Positions 16,255-26,452 of a stretch of DNA of 41,520 nucleotides are shown here, piece after piece (position 1 is the stretch's first letter; the number at the start of each line of letters is the position of its first letter). Source of the stretch: Erysipelotrichaceae bacterium (GTDB taxonomy: Bacteria > Bacillota_I > Bacilli_A > Erysipelotrichales > Erysipelotrichaceae). A program made the position numbers and the translations under genes. Below the pieces are notes generated by a model. That model saw only the letters and a list, made by a program, of their open reading frames with translations, was not told the origin of the DNA and ran no database searches. The stretch is taken from assembly GCA_030528645.1 (NCBI GenBank), contig JAUMYM010000003.1, positions 1 to 41,520 on the forward strand. Direction: 5' to 3'.

Positions 16255-16917
16255 ATGAAAATTAATATTGCGATTGATGGTCCAAGTGCTGCCGGTAAAA
16301 GTACGATTGCAAAAGAGCTATGCAAGCGTTTAGGGTATCGACACATTGATACAGGTGCAATGTATCGATGTGTGGCTTACAAAGCTTTAAAAAACAATAT
16401 ATCGGTAGAGGATGAAAAGCGTATTGTAGCTATGATGGATGAAACCCAAATTCGTATTGATGAAGATGGAGAAATCTTAATGGATGGTATCTTTGTTGAA
16501 CAATACATTCGTAGTAATGAAGTATCCATGGCTGCATCCGCTGTTTCAAAATTAGAGAAAGTAAGAGAGCGTCTAGTGGCTCAGCAGCAAGCAATGGCAA
16601 AAGATTTTGGCTATGTCATGGATGGTCGTGATATTGGTACGGTGGTATTAAAAGACTTGGCAAAAGTAAAAATTTTCTTAACAGCATCAGCACAGGCACG
16701 TGGAGAAAGACGTCACTTACAGAATCTACAATTAGGTATTGAAAGTGATTTGCAGTCTATTATTGAAGATATTAAACAACGTGATTTACAGGATAGTAAT
16801 CGTAAGCATTCGCCTTTAAGAAAGGCAGAAGATGCGATAGAAATCGATAGCAGTCATCTATCGATTGAAGAAGTAGTAAATGAAATTATTGAGATTGTTA
16901 ATCAGTATATAAAGTAG
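16255..16917 (+). CDS. cmk: Cytidylate kinase
   Basis: A 220-residue (d)CMP kinase, phosphorylating CMP and dCMP to the diphosphates. The P-loop GPSAAGKS lies at 9-16, the CMP-binding region includes HIDTGAMYRCVAYKAL, and MDGRDIGTVV with the following FLTASAQARGERR forms the remaining substrate and lid regions. The length is typical of the Gram-positive form. It sits between the unknown membrane-anchored gene and der; cmk-der adjacency is common in Firmicutes, though rpsA, often between them, is absent. The only upstream purine run, AAGGGG, is rather far from the ATG. Confidence 0.95.
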   Translation: MKINIAIDGPSAAGKSTIAKELCKRLGYRHIDTGAMYRCVAYKALKNNISVEDEKRIVAMMDETQIRIDEDGEILMDGIFVEQYIRSNEVSMAASAVSKLEKVRERLVAQQQAMAKDFGYVMDGRDIGTVVLKDLAKVKIFLTASAQARGERRHLQNLQLGIESDLQSIIEDIKQRDLQDSNRKHSPLRKAEDAIEIDSSHLSIEEVVNEIIEIVNQYIK

Positions 16918-16935
16918 TGGAAAGGAGGTAGAGGT

Positions 16936-18246
16936 ATGATTGATGGTGTAGTAGCAATCGTAGGTCGCCCCAATGTAGGTAAATCAACAATTTTTAATCG
17001 TATGATTAATGAGCGACTTTCCATTGTGGAAGATACTCCAGGTGTTACAAGAGATCGTATTTATGGAAAAGGAAATTGGCTTACGAAGGAATTTCGTGTC
17101 ATTGATACAGGTGGAATACAGTTACAAGATCAAGTGTTTCAAAAACAAATTAAAATGCAAGTAGATATTGCGATTGAAGAAGCGGATGTCATTGTTTTTG
17201 TTTGTAGTGGAAAAGAAGGACTTACACAAGATGATGAATATGTAGGTCGTATGTTGCTCAAGAATAAAAAACCAGTCATCTTAGCCATTAATAAAATTGA
17301 TGATGGGCAATTAATTGATAATATCTATGAGTTTTATAGTCTTGGATTAGGAGATCCTATTGCAGTAAGTGGCATCCATGGTATTGGAATGGGTGATTTA
17401 TTAGATCAAGTAATTGCATATTTTCCTGAAAAGAAACATAAGGATTATTTAGGTATGATTAAGTTTTCTTTAATTGGTCGTCCTAATGTAGGGAAATCTT
17501 CGTTAGTTAATGCCATTTTAAATGAAGAAAGAGTTATTGTAAGTGATATTGAAGGTACAACTCGAGATGCTATCGATACTCCATTTAAAGCAGATGGGCA
17601 AGAATATGTTGTTATCGATACGGCAGGGATACGTAAACGTGGTAAGATTTATGAAAACATAGAGAAATATTCTGTATTACGTGCCATGAGTGCCATTGAA
17701 CGTAGTGATGTTGTATTATTTTTAATTGATGGTGAAAAAGGTATTTTAGAACAAGATAAGCATGTAGCTGGTTATGCCCACGAAGCAGGTAAACCAATTG
17801 TTATTGTATATAATAAATGGGATGCGGTTGAGAAAGATGAAAAGACAATGAATCAAGTAATTGAGAAAATTAGAGCAGAATTTTTATATTTATCTTATGC
17901 TCCTATTATCTTTGTTTCCGCAAAAACAAAACAACGTGTAAATGACTTAATACCTTTGATTAATGAGGTGTATCAGTACTCTAATTTACGTATTGCAACC
18001 AATATCTTAAATGAAGTCATATTAGATGCACAATTGGTTACACCTGCACCAACACACAACGGGAAGCGTTTAAAAATCTATTATGCTTCTCAGGTTTCCA
18101 CAGCTCCTCCAACCATTGTTTTATTTGTTAATGATCCGGAATTAATGCATTTCTCTTATCAAAGATATATTGAAAATCGTCTAAGAGAAGCATTTGGATT
18201 TGTTGGTACAATGATTAAAATATTAGCTAGAAGGAAAGAAGGATAA
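16936..18246 (+). CDS. der: Ribosome-assembly GTPase Der (EngA)
   Basis: A 436-residue protein with two tandem G domains and a C-terminal KH-like domain, needed for 50S subunit maturation. The first G domain has GRPNVGKS (10-17), a G2/G3 region DTPGVTRD and DTGG, and NKID. The second has GRPNVGKSS near 180, [18 protein letters not shown] and NKWD. The C-terminal domain ends with [11 protein letters not shown], as in Der proteins. AAAGGAGG precedes the ATG at good spacing. Its TAA overlaps the ATG of gpsA. Confidence 0.97.
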   Translation: MIDGVVAIVGRPNVGKSTIFNRMINERLSIVEDTPGVTRDRIYGKGNWLTKEFRVIDTGGIQLQDQVFQKQIKMQVDIAIEEADVIVFVCSGKEGLTQDDEYVGRMLLKNKKPVILAINKIDDGQLIDNIYEFYSLGLGDPIAVSGIHGIGMGDLLDQVIAYFPEKKHKDYLGMIKFSLIGRPNVGKSSLVNAILNEERVIVSDIEGTTRDAIDTPFKADGQEYVVIDTAGIRKRGKIYENIEKYSVLRAMSAIERSDVVLFLIDGEKGILEQDKHVAGYAHEAGKPIVIVYNKWDAVEKDEKTMNQVIEKIRAEFLYLSYAPIIFVSAKTKQRVNDLIPLINEVYQYSNLRIATNILNEVILDAQLVTPAPTHNGKRLKIYYASQVSTAPPTIVLFVNDPELMHFSYQRYIENRLREAFGFVGTMIKILARRKEG

Positions 18247-19235
18247 TGAAAATTCGTGTTATAGGTAGTGGTAGTTGGGGGTGTGCATTAGCTCAAGTAC
18301 TACAAGATAATCAACAAGATGTATTAATTTATGGGATTGATCCTCAACAAGTTGAAGATATTAACGTAAATCATAAAAATAGTAAATTTTTCGAACATGT
18401 TACATTAAATAAAGAATTAAAGGCTACATCAAATTTTGATGATGTATTAGATGCAGATATTGTGTTATTAGCTGTACCTGTTATGGCAATCGAACATGTA
18501 TGTTTACAGTTAAAAGAAAAACTTCAACATCCGGTTATTGTTATTAATGTTGCAAAAGGGTTCCATCCAGAAAGTCATTTACGTTTAAGTGTTGTTATTA
18601 AATCTATTTTACAGGATAAAGTAAAAGAGGTTGTTTCCTTAATTGGTCCCTCACATGCCGAAGAAACGGTTCTAAGAATGCTTACATGTATCAATGCGGT
18701 ATGTGAAAATGAAGAAGTCAGCAAAGAAATTCAACAGTTATTCTCAAATGATTACTTTAGAGTATATCGTCAAAGCGATGTAGTTGGAGCGGAGATTGGT
18801 GTGGCTATAAAAAATGTTATGGCGATTGCCAGTGGCATTATTGAAGGTCTTGGTGAAGGTGATAATGCCAAGGCAGCTTTGATGACAAGAGGTTTAGCTG
18901 AAATTACACGTTATGGATTAGCTCACGGAGCAAAAAGTGAGACTTATCTTGGATTAACAGGAGTAGGGGACTTAATTGTTACATGTACATCGAAACATTC
19001 TCGTAATTTTCAAGCCGGTTATCAAATTGGAAAAGAAGACAGTGCAGAAAACTTTATGAAGAATAATACCAAAACGGTAGAAGGTGTTAAAAGTGCAAAA
19101 GCCGTTTATGAAGAAGCTAAAAAATTAAATATTTCAATGCCAATTACCGAACAAGTATATCGTGTATTGTATGAAAATGAAAAACCGTCAAATACAATTA
19201 AGTTATTGATGAAACGTGACTTAAAGGCTGAATAA
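18246..19235 (+). CDS. gpsA: Glycerol-3-phosphate dehydrogenase [NAD(P)+]
   Basis: A 329-residue GpsA, reducing dihydroxyacetone phosphate to sn-glycerol-3-phosphate, the entry step of phospholipid synthesis. The N-terminal dinucleotide fold shows GSGSWGCALAQVL (7-19). The catalytic-domain motif is VGAEIGVAIKNVMAIASGI with the active-site Lys, followed by LGEGDNAKAALMTRGLAEI and GLTGVGDLIVTC. It overlaps der by one base (TAATG), the der-gpsA pair being common in Firmicutes. A terminator follows. Confidence 0.96.
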   Translation: MKIRVIGSGSWGCALAQVLQDNQQDVLIYGIDPQQVEDINVNHKNSKFFEHVTLNKELKATSNFDDVLDADIVLLAVPVMAIEHVCLQLKEKLQHPVIVINVAKGFHPESHLRLSVVIKSILQDKVKEVVSLIGPSHAEETVLRMLTCINAVCENEEVSKEIQQLFSNDYFRVYRQSDVVGAEIGVAIKNVMAIASGIIEGLGEGDNAKAALMTRGLAEITRYGLAHGAKSETYLGLTGVGDLIVTCTSKHSRNFQAGYQIGKEDSAENFMKNNTKTVEGVKSAKAVYEEAKKLNISMPITEQVYRVLYENEKPSNTIKLLMKRDLKAE

Positions 19236-19239
19236 ATAA

Positions 19240-19269
19240 AAAAGAACTTGTAATTTTACAAGTTCTTTT
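19240..19269. terminator. Bidirectional terminator between gpsA and the class A PBP gene
   Basis: AAAAGAACTTGTAA (19240-19253) and TTACAAGTTCTTTT (19256-19269) make a perfect 14-bp stem. A-rich sequence before and T-rich sequence after allow it to act on both strands. Confidence 0.85.
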
Positions 19270-19271
19270 GT

Positions 19272-21740
19272 TTATCGAATTTTAGCACATTGTTCACCGC
19301 TTGTTGCACCACTATCATAGTAGAAGTATCCACAAACTTTTAAGTTGGATGTGCCTAATGCTGGATCATACCAACCATAAAAGGACGCAGAATCCGAAGT
19401 AAAGTCTTGTACAACTCCTCCATTGACATAAAGGCGTCCAACAAAATGTGGTGTTCCCAATGCCCATGAATAATCAAACATTACATTTCCAACGGCAGTA
19501 ACTGTTTTTCCATCTACAGTTAAACTTAAATCTTTTACTAATTGACCATTTTCGTTATAGTAAGGGAATCCAGCCCAATTGACAGTGAAATTACCTTCAT
19601 CATCCGCCCAACCACTAATACCATCTAAAGATGTTTTAGGAGTCGCAGCATAAACACTTTCCGTTTTGTTAAATTCATCTTTTACAAGACCACTTACTTG
19701 TGTTCCAACATCACCATGTGCATAAGGGAAGGTTCCTTGGATGTGGTTAATTGTGGATAGACCCTCAGGACGTTCAACGGCTTTTGGTTTTTCTTTTCCT
19801 TCATGTATTTTATCTAAAAGTAATTTAATAATGCGACCTTTAAGATTATAGTTTAAATCAGAAAGTAGTAAGTACGTTTGTTGATCTTTAATGCCTCGAT
19901 CAAAGCCTAACCATACCGTTGCAGTATATTGGCTAGAAGAAGCAGTCATCCATGTGTCCTTGGCTTGTCCGATTGGGATGTTGTATGGTTCTCCATCTTT
20001 TGCCCAATCGGTTGTACCGGTTTTACCATAAATTGGATAATCACGTTTTAATAATTGCATATAGTTTCTAAATGGTCCACTTACTGCATATTCGGTAGTA
20101 ATATCTGTAAGATAGGCAGCAGCTGGACTAATAACTTGACGAGAAGTATATTCAGGTGTCAATATATCTCCATTTGAAAGTTTAATATATTTAATGGTAT
20201 GTGGTTCATTGTATGTACCAAGATTAATCATTGTAGCATGTGCATTAGCAAGTTCTAATGGACTAACTAAAAAACTAGATCCTCCAATGGCATAAGATAT
20301 ATCAAATAAATCTGTTGTTACTTTGGAAAAGCCTAAGTTATTTAAGTATTTAACAACTTCTTCTTTTCCAATTTCACCAATAACATCTTGTAAGGTTAAA
20401 ATAGCAGGAGTATTTAAAGATTTCCCAATGGCATCTTTTAAGGTTAAGTCACCTTCATATCGTCCACTAAAGTTTTTAATAATCTTATTGGTACCACGAT
20501 AGTGAATTGGTTTATCCGTTACGACATGACTTGTTGCATAACCTAAGTGTTCAAACGCTAGAGCATAAGATAATATTGGTTTTACACTTGAACCGGGTTG
20601 AATGAATGATTGTGTAGCTCGATTGAATAAACGTTCACCTTCTTGGTAACGACCACCACCTAAGGCAACAATTTCACCTGTTTGATTGTTTAAAACAACG
20701 GTTGCAACTTGCATTAAGTCGTTGGTAAATTCAGCTTCTTCTACTGCATTATTTTGAATTTGATGAATAAGCTCTTGAGTAGGTAAATCTAAATGTGTAT
20801 AGATTTTCATAGGTGTATCATATGGATTCATACCTGTTTTTGTTTTTACTTCTTCAATTACTGCATCAATATAGGATTGATATGCATCATTGGCAATTTT
20901 TAAAGAAGTAGAATTGTTACTTAATAAATCTTCAACTTTAATACTTTTAGCAAGTTCACATTGTTTATCGTCAATATAACCATGATACTTCATTAAGTCT
21001 AATACTTTATTTCTTCGTTTTGTAGCTTCATCTAAACGATTATAAGGATTGTATACATTTGGTAAATTTACGATACCAGCAAGCATGGCAGACTCTGATA
21101 ATGTTAATTCTTTAACACTTTTATTAAAATAATACTGTGCAGCTTTTTCAATGCCTCGAATATTTGCTCCGAAGTTTACTTTGTTTAAGTAAAGCATTAA
21201 AATTTCTTCTTTATTTGAAATTTTTTCTAAATGATAAGCTAAATAAATTTCTTGGACTTTACGATCAATGGATTTGATGGCAATGGTTGATTTTCCATCG
21301 TTATCAATTTGAAAGTATGTATTTTTTACAAGTTGCATGGTAAAGGTAGAACCACCTTGTCCAAAGCTTCTTGTTTTAATATTAGATAAAAAAGCTTTAA
21401 AGAAACGTGGAATATCAAATCCATTATGTTCAAAAAAGCGAGAATCCTCAATGGAAACAAACGCATCAATTAAACTTTGTGGTAATTGATCATACGTAAC
21501 GTTTTCTCTAAGATATAATCCAAGTTCAGTTATGACATTGCCTTGGGAATCATAAATAATGGAAGAATCTCCAGAATAGAAGTCAGCAATACTTAGTGGT
21601 GGTGCTTGTTTAATAATATCAAGCCCTTTTTTCACTACAATTGTTGAAATAATTATGCCGACTATAATAATACCCCAAACAATAGATAAAATAATTTTAG
21701 AAAGTATGGATTTATACTTTTTATTCTTTTTTCTAGTCAT
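19272..21740 (-). CDS. Class A penicillin-binding protein (glycosyltransferase/transpeptidase), PBP1A-like
   Basis: An 822-residue bifunctional PBP. One N-terminal membrane helix (about 14-36) follows a basic cytoplasmic segment. The GT51 glycosyltransferase has SIEDSRFFEHNGFD (catalytic Glu98) and GGSTFTMQLVKN (129-140). The transpeptidase has SSVK (Ser384-Lys387), SLN (441-443) and KTGTT (573-577). Beyond the catalytic part there is an extra C-terminal region of about 150 residues, rich in Gly, Tyr and Trp, with two cysteines (803 and 818) close to the end. Its role is unknown to me; wall binding is a guess. AAAGGA precedes the ATG, and a TGATAAAAT extended -10 lies at 21774-21766. Confidence 0.93.
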   Translation of the reverse strand: MTRKKNKKYKSILSKIILSIVWGIIIVGIIISTIVVKKGLDIIKQAPPLSIADFYSGDSSIIYDSQGNVITELGLYLRENVTYDQLPQSLIDAFVSIEDSRFFEHNGFDIPRFFKAFLSNIKTRSFGQGGSTFTMQLVKNTYFQIDNDGKSTIAIKSIDRKVQEIYLAYHLEKISNKEEILMLYLNKVNFGANIRGIEKAAQYYFNKSVKELTLSESAMLAGIVNLPNVYNPYNRLDEATKRRNKVLDLMKYHGYIDDKQCELAKSIKVEDLLSNNSTSLKIANDAYQSYIDAVIEEVKTKTGMNPYDTPMKIYTHLDLPTQELIHQIQNNAVEEAEFTNDLMQVATVVLNNQTGEIVALGGGRYQEGERLFNRATQSFIQPGSSVKPILSYALAFEHLGYATSHVVTDKPIHYRGTNKIIKNFSGRYEGDLTLKDAIGKSLNTPAILTLQDVIGEIGKEEVVKYLNNLGFSKVTTDLFDISYAIGGSSFLVSPLELANAHATMINLGTYNEPHTIKYIKLSNGDILTPEYTSRQVISPAAAYLTDITTEYAVSGPFRNYMQLLKRDYPIYGKTGTTDWAKDGEPYNIPIGQAKDTWMTASSSQYTATVWLGFDRGIKDQQTYLLLSDLNYNLKGRIIKLLLDKIHEGKEKPKAVERPEGLSTINHIQGTFPYAHGDVGTQVSGLVKDEFNKTESVYAATPKTSLDGISGWADDEGNFTVNWAGFPYYNENGQLVKDLSLTVDGKTVTAVGNVMFDYSWALGTPHFVGRLYVNGGVVQDFTSDSASFYGWYDPALGTSNLKVCGYFYYDSGATSGEQCAKIR

Positions 21741-21765
21741 AAAAAATCCTTTCTATAACATTAAT

Positions 21766-21774
21766 ATTTTATCA
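21766..21774 (-). promoter_or_regulatory. Possible extended -10 promoter of the class A PBP gene
   Basis: Minus-strand TGATAAAAT, 26 bases before the ATG and directly after the degV terminator. No clear -35. Confidence 0.4.
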
Positions 21775-21781
21775 CATATAC

Positions 21782-21809
21782 GAAAAAAGTGAGAGAAATC
21801 TCTCACTTT
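21782..21809 (-). terminator. Terminator of the degV-family gene
   Basis: A 10-bp stem, AAAGTGAGAG (21786-21795) and CTCTCACTTT (21800-21809), followed on the minus strand by a run of T. The stop codon of the gene lies in the first arm. Confidence 0.8.
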
Positions 21810-22654
21810 GCTGGTTTGAAATATTGAATACCGATACATCCTATTCCGGTATGCACCGCAATTGGAGCATATAGTTCTATGATTTCTACTTTTAAGTCAT
21901 GGAACATATGTAATATTTTTTCTTTTAATATTGTTGCACTTTCCATAGCATCAACATGAGCGATAAATACCTTATAACTTTTATCCACAAAGTCTTTTTT
22001 CATTTTTTCAACAGCAAGATCCATCGCTTTTGAAAGAGTACGCACCTTATCTACTACATCGACTTTTCCAAGAGTACTTTTATTTAAGCTAAGGATAGGT
22101 TTAATCTTTAAAAGAGATGCTAGAGTAGCTGCAAATGTTGTTAATCGTCCACTACGTTTTAAATGACTTAAATCATCAGGGATTAAAATGGTGTTACAAC
22201 TTTCGATGGTATTTTGAATCGCTGAAAGTGCATCTTCTAAGCTGCCGCCTTGATCTGTAAATTGTTTTAAATATAAAACAATATGCTCTTGTACATATGC
22301 AGCTACGTAAGTATCAATCATTGTAATAGGTATTTCAAGTTGATTTGCAATCATTTCAATCGCATCATAAGTACCCGATAAGCCTTTTGACATCGGAACT
22401 GCCACAATGTGTGTATAGCCTTCCTCTTTTATACGTGAAATGGTTTCTTCAATAATTCCAAGAGGTGGAAGTGAAGTTTTGATGACTTTTTCATTTCTTA
22501 AGTTTGTTAAAATATCGTTGATAGAACATTCTTCAATGTCTAGATAATTTTGATTTTCAATCATGATTTGAAGCGGCAAAGAGAAAATTCCGTGGTCTTT
22601 CATTTCTTGGATTGATTTACCAGTACCACTGTCTGTTAAAAACGCAATTTTCAT
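21803..22654 (-). CDS. DegV family fatty-acid-binding protein
   Basis: A 283-residue DegV-family protein. Members bind a fatty acid between two domains, and the FakB branch presents it to the FakA kinase. Visible marks are the N-terminal FLTDSGTG, SLPLQIMIENQNYLD, VKTSLPP-like IKTSLPPLGIIEE, VPMSKGLSGTYDA (lipid head-group Ser/Thr region), MIDTYVAA and GPI-like HTGIGCIGI at the end. There is no FakA gene in the window, so a FakB role is possible but unproven. GGAGG lies upstream of the ATG. It is transcribed alone, divergent from dnaE. Confidence 0.9.
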   Translation of the reverse strand: MKIAFLTDSGTGKSIQEMKDHGIFSLPLQIMIENQNYLDIEECSINDILTNLRNEKVIKTSLPPLGIIEETISRIKEEGYTHIVAVPMSKGLSGTYDAIEMIANQLEIPITMIDTYVAAYVQEHIVLYLKQFTDQGGSLEDALSAIQNTIESCNTILIPDDLSHLKRSGRLTTFAATLASLLKIKPILSLNKSTLGKVDVVDKVRTLSKAMDLAVEKMKKDFVDKSYKVFIAHVDAMESATILKEKILHMFHDLKVEIIELYAPIAVHTGIGCIGIQYFKPAK

Positions 22655-22674
22655 AAATATGTCCTCCGAGTCTA

Positions 22675-22703
22675 ATTTTAGTATATTATTAAATTAAAGT
22701 AAA
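22675..22703 (-). promoter_or_regulatory. Probable promoter of the degV-family gene
   Basis: Minus-strand TTTACT (22703-22698), 17-base spacer and TAAAAT (22680-22675), 20 bases before the ATG. Confidence 0.5.
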
Positions 22704-22739
22704 CAAATTATGATAAAATAAAACTGAAAGGCAGAGTAT

Positions 22740-25700
22740 ATGACAGTACATTTACATACAAGATCTTCTTATTCTTTACTGCAAAGTCCAATTAAAATTG
22801 ATGATTTAATAGCGTTTGCAAAGAAACATGAAATCAAGACTTTGGCTTTGACTGATTATAAATCGATGCATGGTGTCATGCATTTTAATAAAGAGTGTTT
22901 AAAACATGGTATTAAGCCTATTTTTGGGTTGGAATTGGATGTTGAAATTGATCAATTGCTATCTAAAGTACTTTTGATTGCGAAAGATGTTAAAGGCTAT
23001 TTTAACTTAGTAGCCTTATCTTCTATTATTAGTGTGCAACAACAAGTTCTTACCATAGAAGATTTGAAAAAACATTTGGATGGATGTTTTTTCATTGTGT
23101 ATGGAGAAGGTGGTTATTTTGAACATTTTTTTCATAATCATCAGTATGAAAAAGGACTTAAGCAACTAGAAAGTCAAGTTCAAGATTTTATTGTAGCGAT
23201 TTCTTATAATGATGCTTCTTATTTTAAAAATCATAACCAAGCTTTAAAAAAGGTATGTCAAAGTTATGGTGTTAAGACAGTTGCTTTATCAAAAGTGTAT
23301 TATTTACAGGAAGAAGATTATTCGTTATATCATGTATTAAATGCTTTAAGAAATAATAAGACCATTCATGATCAAACTCTAACAAGTGAAAAGGGACGTT
23401 ATTTTCGTTTGGATAAGGAAATGGAACTTTTATATGATAAAGATGATTTGTTATATAGTGACTATTTAGCAAGTCAGTGTCATGTAGAATTACCTAAGAA
23501 CATTACACAGTTACCAAAATTCCCTACAAAAAATCATGATAGCAAAGCGTATCTAATTGAACTGTGCAAAGTTGGATTAATGAAACGATTAGACAATCAG
23601 TTACGTAAAGACTATGTTGCTAGATTAAAAAAAGAATTAGATGTTATATGTTCTATGGGTTTTGAAGACTATTTTTTAATCGTCTATGATTTTATTCGTT
23701 ATGCACGTAGTCAGAAAATCTATGTAGGTCCAGGTCGAGGCAGCGCAGCAGGATCATTGGTTGCTTATTGCTTGGGAATCACACATATCGATCCTATAAA
23801 ATATCACTTACTTTTTGAACGTTTTTTAAATCCAAAACGTATCAGTATGCCTGATATTGATGTTGATTTTCCGGATAATCGTAGAGAAGAAGTCATACAG
23901 TATGTCATTGACAAGTATGGATATGAACATATTGGTCATATTGTGACGTTTAATACATTGGCTTGCAAACAAGCTTTAAAAGATGTAGGACGTGTCTTAG
24001 AAATACCATTAAGAGAAATGGAAAGTATTACAAGAGTAGTTCCAAATACACTAAAAGTAACCTTGACCAGTGCTTATCAAGAATCATCAAAGTTCAAACA
24101 ACTGATTGATTCGAATAAAAAATATCAAGAATTGTTTCGTATTGCTTTAAAGTTAGAAGGTCTACCACGTCATGTTTCTACGCATGCTGCCGGTATTGTC
24201 ATCAGTATGAAACCACTTGATCAAGTGATACCAATTATGAAATATGACAATATGATTACAACCCAATATACAATGGAATATTTAGAAGAGTTAGGTTTGA
24301 TTAAAATGGATTTTTTAGGTTTAAGAAACTTAACAATTATTGATGAAATTGTGGGTAATATTCAAAAACATCATCCATTTGATTTGTTCCACATTGATTT
24401 ACATGATAAAAAAACGTATGAAATGATACAAAAAGGGGATACTTTGGGTGTTTTTCAATTGGAAAGTGATGGAATGGTTGCCTTACTTAAAAAGTTAAAG
24501 CCAGAAGTATTTGAAGATATTGCCTGTACAATAGCGTTATTCCGTCCAGGTCCAATGCAAAATATACCTTTATATTTACAACATCGTCAAAATAAAAAAA
24601 ATATTGAATATTTACATGAAGATTTAATACCTATTTTAAAAGAAACGTACGGCATTATTGTATATCAAGAACAAATTATGCAAATATCAGTGAAAATGGC
24701 TAATTTCTCACTTGCGAAAGCCGATATTTTAAGAAAAGCTATGAGTAAAAAGAATTATCAAGAAATTGAAGCGATGAAAGGTTCTTTCATTGAAGGTTGT
24801 GTTGATAATGGGTATCCACTTGAATTAGCACAAGAACTTTTTGATTTGATATTAAGATTTGCAGAATATGGTTTTAATAAATCACATTCGGTTGCCTATG
24901 GTTTAATTTCTTATCAGATGGCTTATTTGAAGGCAAATTATCCATTATATTTCTATCAATCTTTATTAAATAGTGTGATTGGATCAGATATTAAGACCAG
25001 TGAATATATTTTTCAATTTAAAGCGAATGGGTATCAAATGTTACCTCCATCAATCAACGATAGTCAAGCTGTTTATATCATAGAACAACATGCATTGCGT
25101 TTTCCATTATTGGCGATAAAAAATGTTGGAAGTGCCGTGGTTACAACATTGATGACACATCGCAAAGAGTATGGAATGTTTAAAGATTACTTTGATTTTG
25201 TTGTTCGTGCATCTAGCTTAAAAATAAATCGTAAAGTCTTAGAGTCTTTGATTGATGCTGGGGCACTAGATGAGTTTAAAATTCCACGTTGGGATATGCT
25301 AGCTTCTTTAGAGGAAGCTTTAAAATATGCTGATTTAGTTAAAATACAGGTCGATGGACAAGTTCAAATCAATATGAATTTGGTATCGAAACCCATGCTT
25401 ACAAAAGGCGTATATGATGAAGTAAAAACATTAAATCGAGAAAAAGAAGTTTTGGGATTTTATTTTTCTGTTCATCCAATTAAGAAATTGCGTGATAAAC
25501 ATCAAATTCAATATCCACTTTTAGCGACTTTGAGTACACATTTTGGTTATGTAAATGGGTTTGGTCATATTGTAAAAGTTAAACAACATCGTACGAAAAA
25601 AGGTGATTTAATGGCTTTTGTTGGTATTAATGATGAATCGTATGAAATGGATTTAGTGATTATGCCGAATATATATCAAAAATATAGTGATTGTATTCAA

Positions 25701-25781
25701 AAAGGAAACTATATCGTATTTAGTGGTAAAATAGAAAAAGAAGCATCGTGCTTAGTAAATAAAATTTTACGAATAGAATAG
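22740..25781 (+). CDS. dnaE: DNA polymerase III alpha subunit, DnaE type
   Basis: A 1013-residue C-family replicative polymerase. The N-terminal PHP domain begins VHLHTRSSYSLLQSPI (His4, His6). The palm carries GPGRGSAAGSLVAYCLG (330-346) and the catalytic aspartates in MPDIDVDFPD (Asp372, Asp374); STHAAGIVIS, LFRPGPM and a helix-hairpin-helix region follow. An OB-fold domain lies near the C terminus (about 910-1013). It is shorter than Bacillus DnaE (about 1115) and E. coli DnaE (1160), with the end trimmed. Firmicutes normally also have PolC, not in this window, in which case DnaE would extend primers on the lagging strand. AAAGG precedes the ATG. A response regulator follows after eight bases. 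Confidence 0.95.
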   Translation: MTVHLHTRSSYSLLQSPIKIDDLIAFAKKHEIKTLALTDYKSMHGVMHFNKECLKHGIKPIFGLELDVEIDQLLSKVLLIAKDVKGYFNLVALSSIISVQQQVLTIEDLKKHLDGCFFIVYGEGGYFEHFFHNHQYEKGLKQLESQVQDFIVAISYNDASYFKNHNQALKKVCQSYGVKTVALSKVYYLQEEDYSLYHVLNALRNNKTIHDQTLTSEKGRYFRLDKEMELLYDKDDLLYSDYLASQCHVELPKNITQLPKFPTKNHDSKAYLIELCKVGLMKRLDNQLRKDYVARLKKELDVICSMGFEDYFLIVYDFIRYARSQKIYVGPGRGSAAGSLVAYCLGITHIDPIKYHLLFERFLNPKRISMPDIDVDFPDNRREEVIQYVIDKYGYEHIGHIVTFNTLACKQALKDVGRVLEIPLREMESITRVVPNTLKVTLTSAYQESSKFKQLIDSNKKYQELFRIALKLEGLPRHVSTHAAGIVISMKPLDQVIPIMKYDNMITTQYTMEYLEELGLIKMDFLGLRNLTIIDEIVGNIQKHHPFDLFHIDLHDKKTYEMIQKGDTLGVFQLESDGMVALLKKLKPEVFEDIACTIALFRPGPMQNIPLYLQHRQNKKNIEYLHEDLIPILKETYGIIVYQEQIMQISVKMANFSLAKADILRKAMSKKNYQEIEAMKGSFIEGCVDNGYPLELAQELFDLILRFAEYGFNKSHSVAYGLISYQMAYLKANYPLYFYQSLLNSVIGSDIKTSEYIFQFKANGYQMLPPSINDSQAVYIIEQHALRFPLLAIKNVGSAVVTTLMTHRKEYGMFKDYFDFVVRASSLKINRKVLESLIDAGALDEFKIPRWDMLASLEEALKYADLVKIQVDGQVQINMNLVSKPMLTKGVYDEVKTLNREKEVLGFYFSVHPIKKLRDKHQIQYPLLATLSTHFGYVNGFGHIVKVKQHRTKKGDLMAFVGINDESYEMDLVIMPNIYQKYSDCIQKGNYIVFSGKIEKEASCLVNKILRIE

Positions 25782-25789
25782 GAGTAAGT

Positions 25790-26452
25790 ATGTATAAATT
25801 ATTAATTGTGGATGATGAAGATAAAATTAGAGAAGTTGTTTCTGAGTATGCCTTAATCAACAACTATGAAATCTTTGAAGCGAGTGATGGATTGCAAGCG
25901 ATTAATATGGTAACCGAACATGATTTTGATTGTGTAATTTTAGATATTATGATGCCTAAGCTTGATGGTTTTAGTGCTTGTAAACAAATTAAAAAGATTA
26001 AGAATGTTCCTATTATTATGCTTAGCGCCCGTCAAGAAGAATATGATAAACTCTTTGGATTTGAATTAGGGGTTGATGATTATGTGGTGAAGCCGTTTTC
26101 ACCAAAAGAATTAATGGCTCGCGTAAAAGTTGTAATAGATCGTTTTAAAGGTCCGGAAAGTCAAATTTTAAAGTTTAAAGGGTTAACGATTGATGTTGAT
26201 GGACGTAGTGTTTATGTTGATGGTGAAAAAGCACAATTAACACCGAAAGAAATTGATTTATTGTTGTATATGGTAAAAAATAAAAATATAGCTTTATCAC
26301 GCGATAAGTTATTACAAGAAGTATGGGATTATAATTATTATGGTGATGATCGTACCGTTGATACACACATTAAAATGTTACGTCATAACTTAAAAGAGTA
26401 TCGTGATTTCATTGTTACAGTAAGAGCGGTGGGTTATAAATTTGAAGTTTAA
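25790..26452 (+). CDS. Response regulator, OmpR/PhoB family
   Basis: A 220-residue two-domain regulator. The receiver has Asp8-Asp9-Glu10, phospho-acceptor Asp52 (VILDIMMPKLDG), Ser79 and Lys101 (VKPFSPKEL). The C-terminal winged-helix DNA-binding domain (about 125-220) contains LTPKEIDLLLYMVKNKN and DRTVDTHIKMLRHNL. AGGAG precedes the ATG. The partner kinase starts 11 bases before its stop. The controlled genes cannot be told from the sequence; the window holds no transporter or resistance gene next to it that would suggest a stimulus. Confidence 0.95.
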   Translation: MYKLLIVDDEDKIREVVSEYALINNYEIFEASDGLQAINMVTEHDFDCVILDIMMPKLDGFSACKQIKKIKNVPIIMLSARQEEYDKLFGFELGVDDYVVKPFSPKELMARVKVVIDRFKGPESQILKFKGLTIDVDGRSVYVDGEKAQLTPKEIDLLLYMVKNKNIALSRDKLLQEVWDYNYYGDDRTVDTHIKMLRHNLKEYRDFIVTVRAVGYKFEV

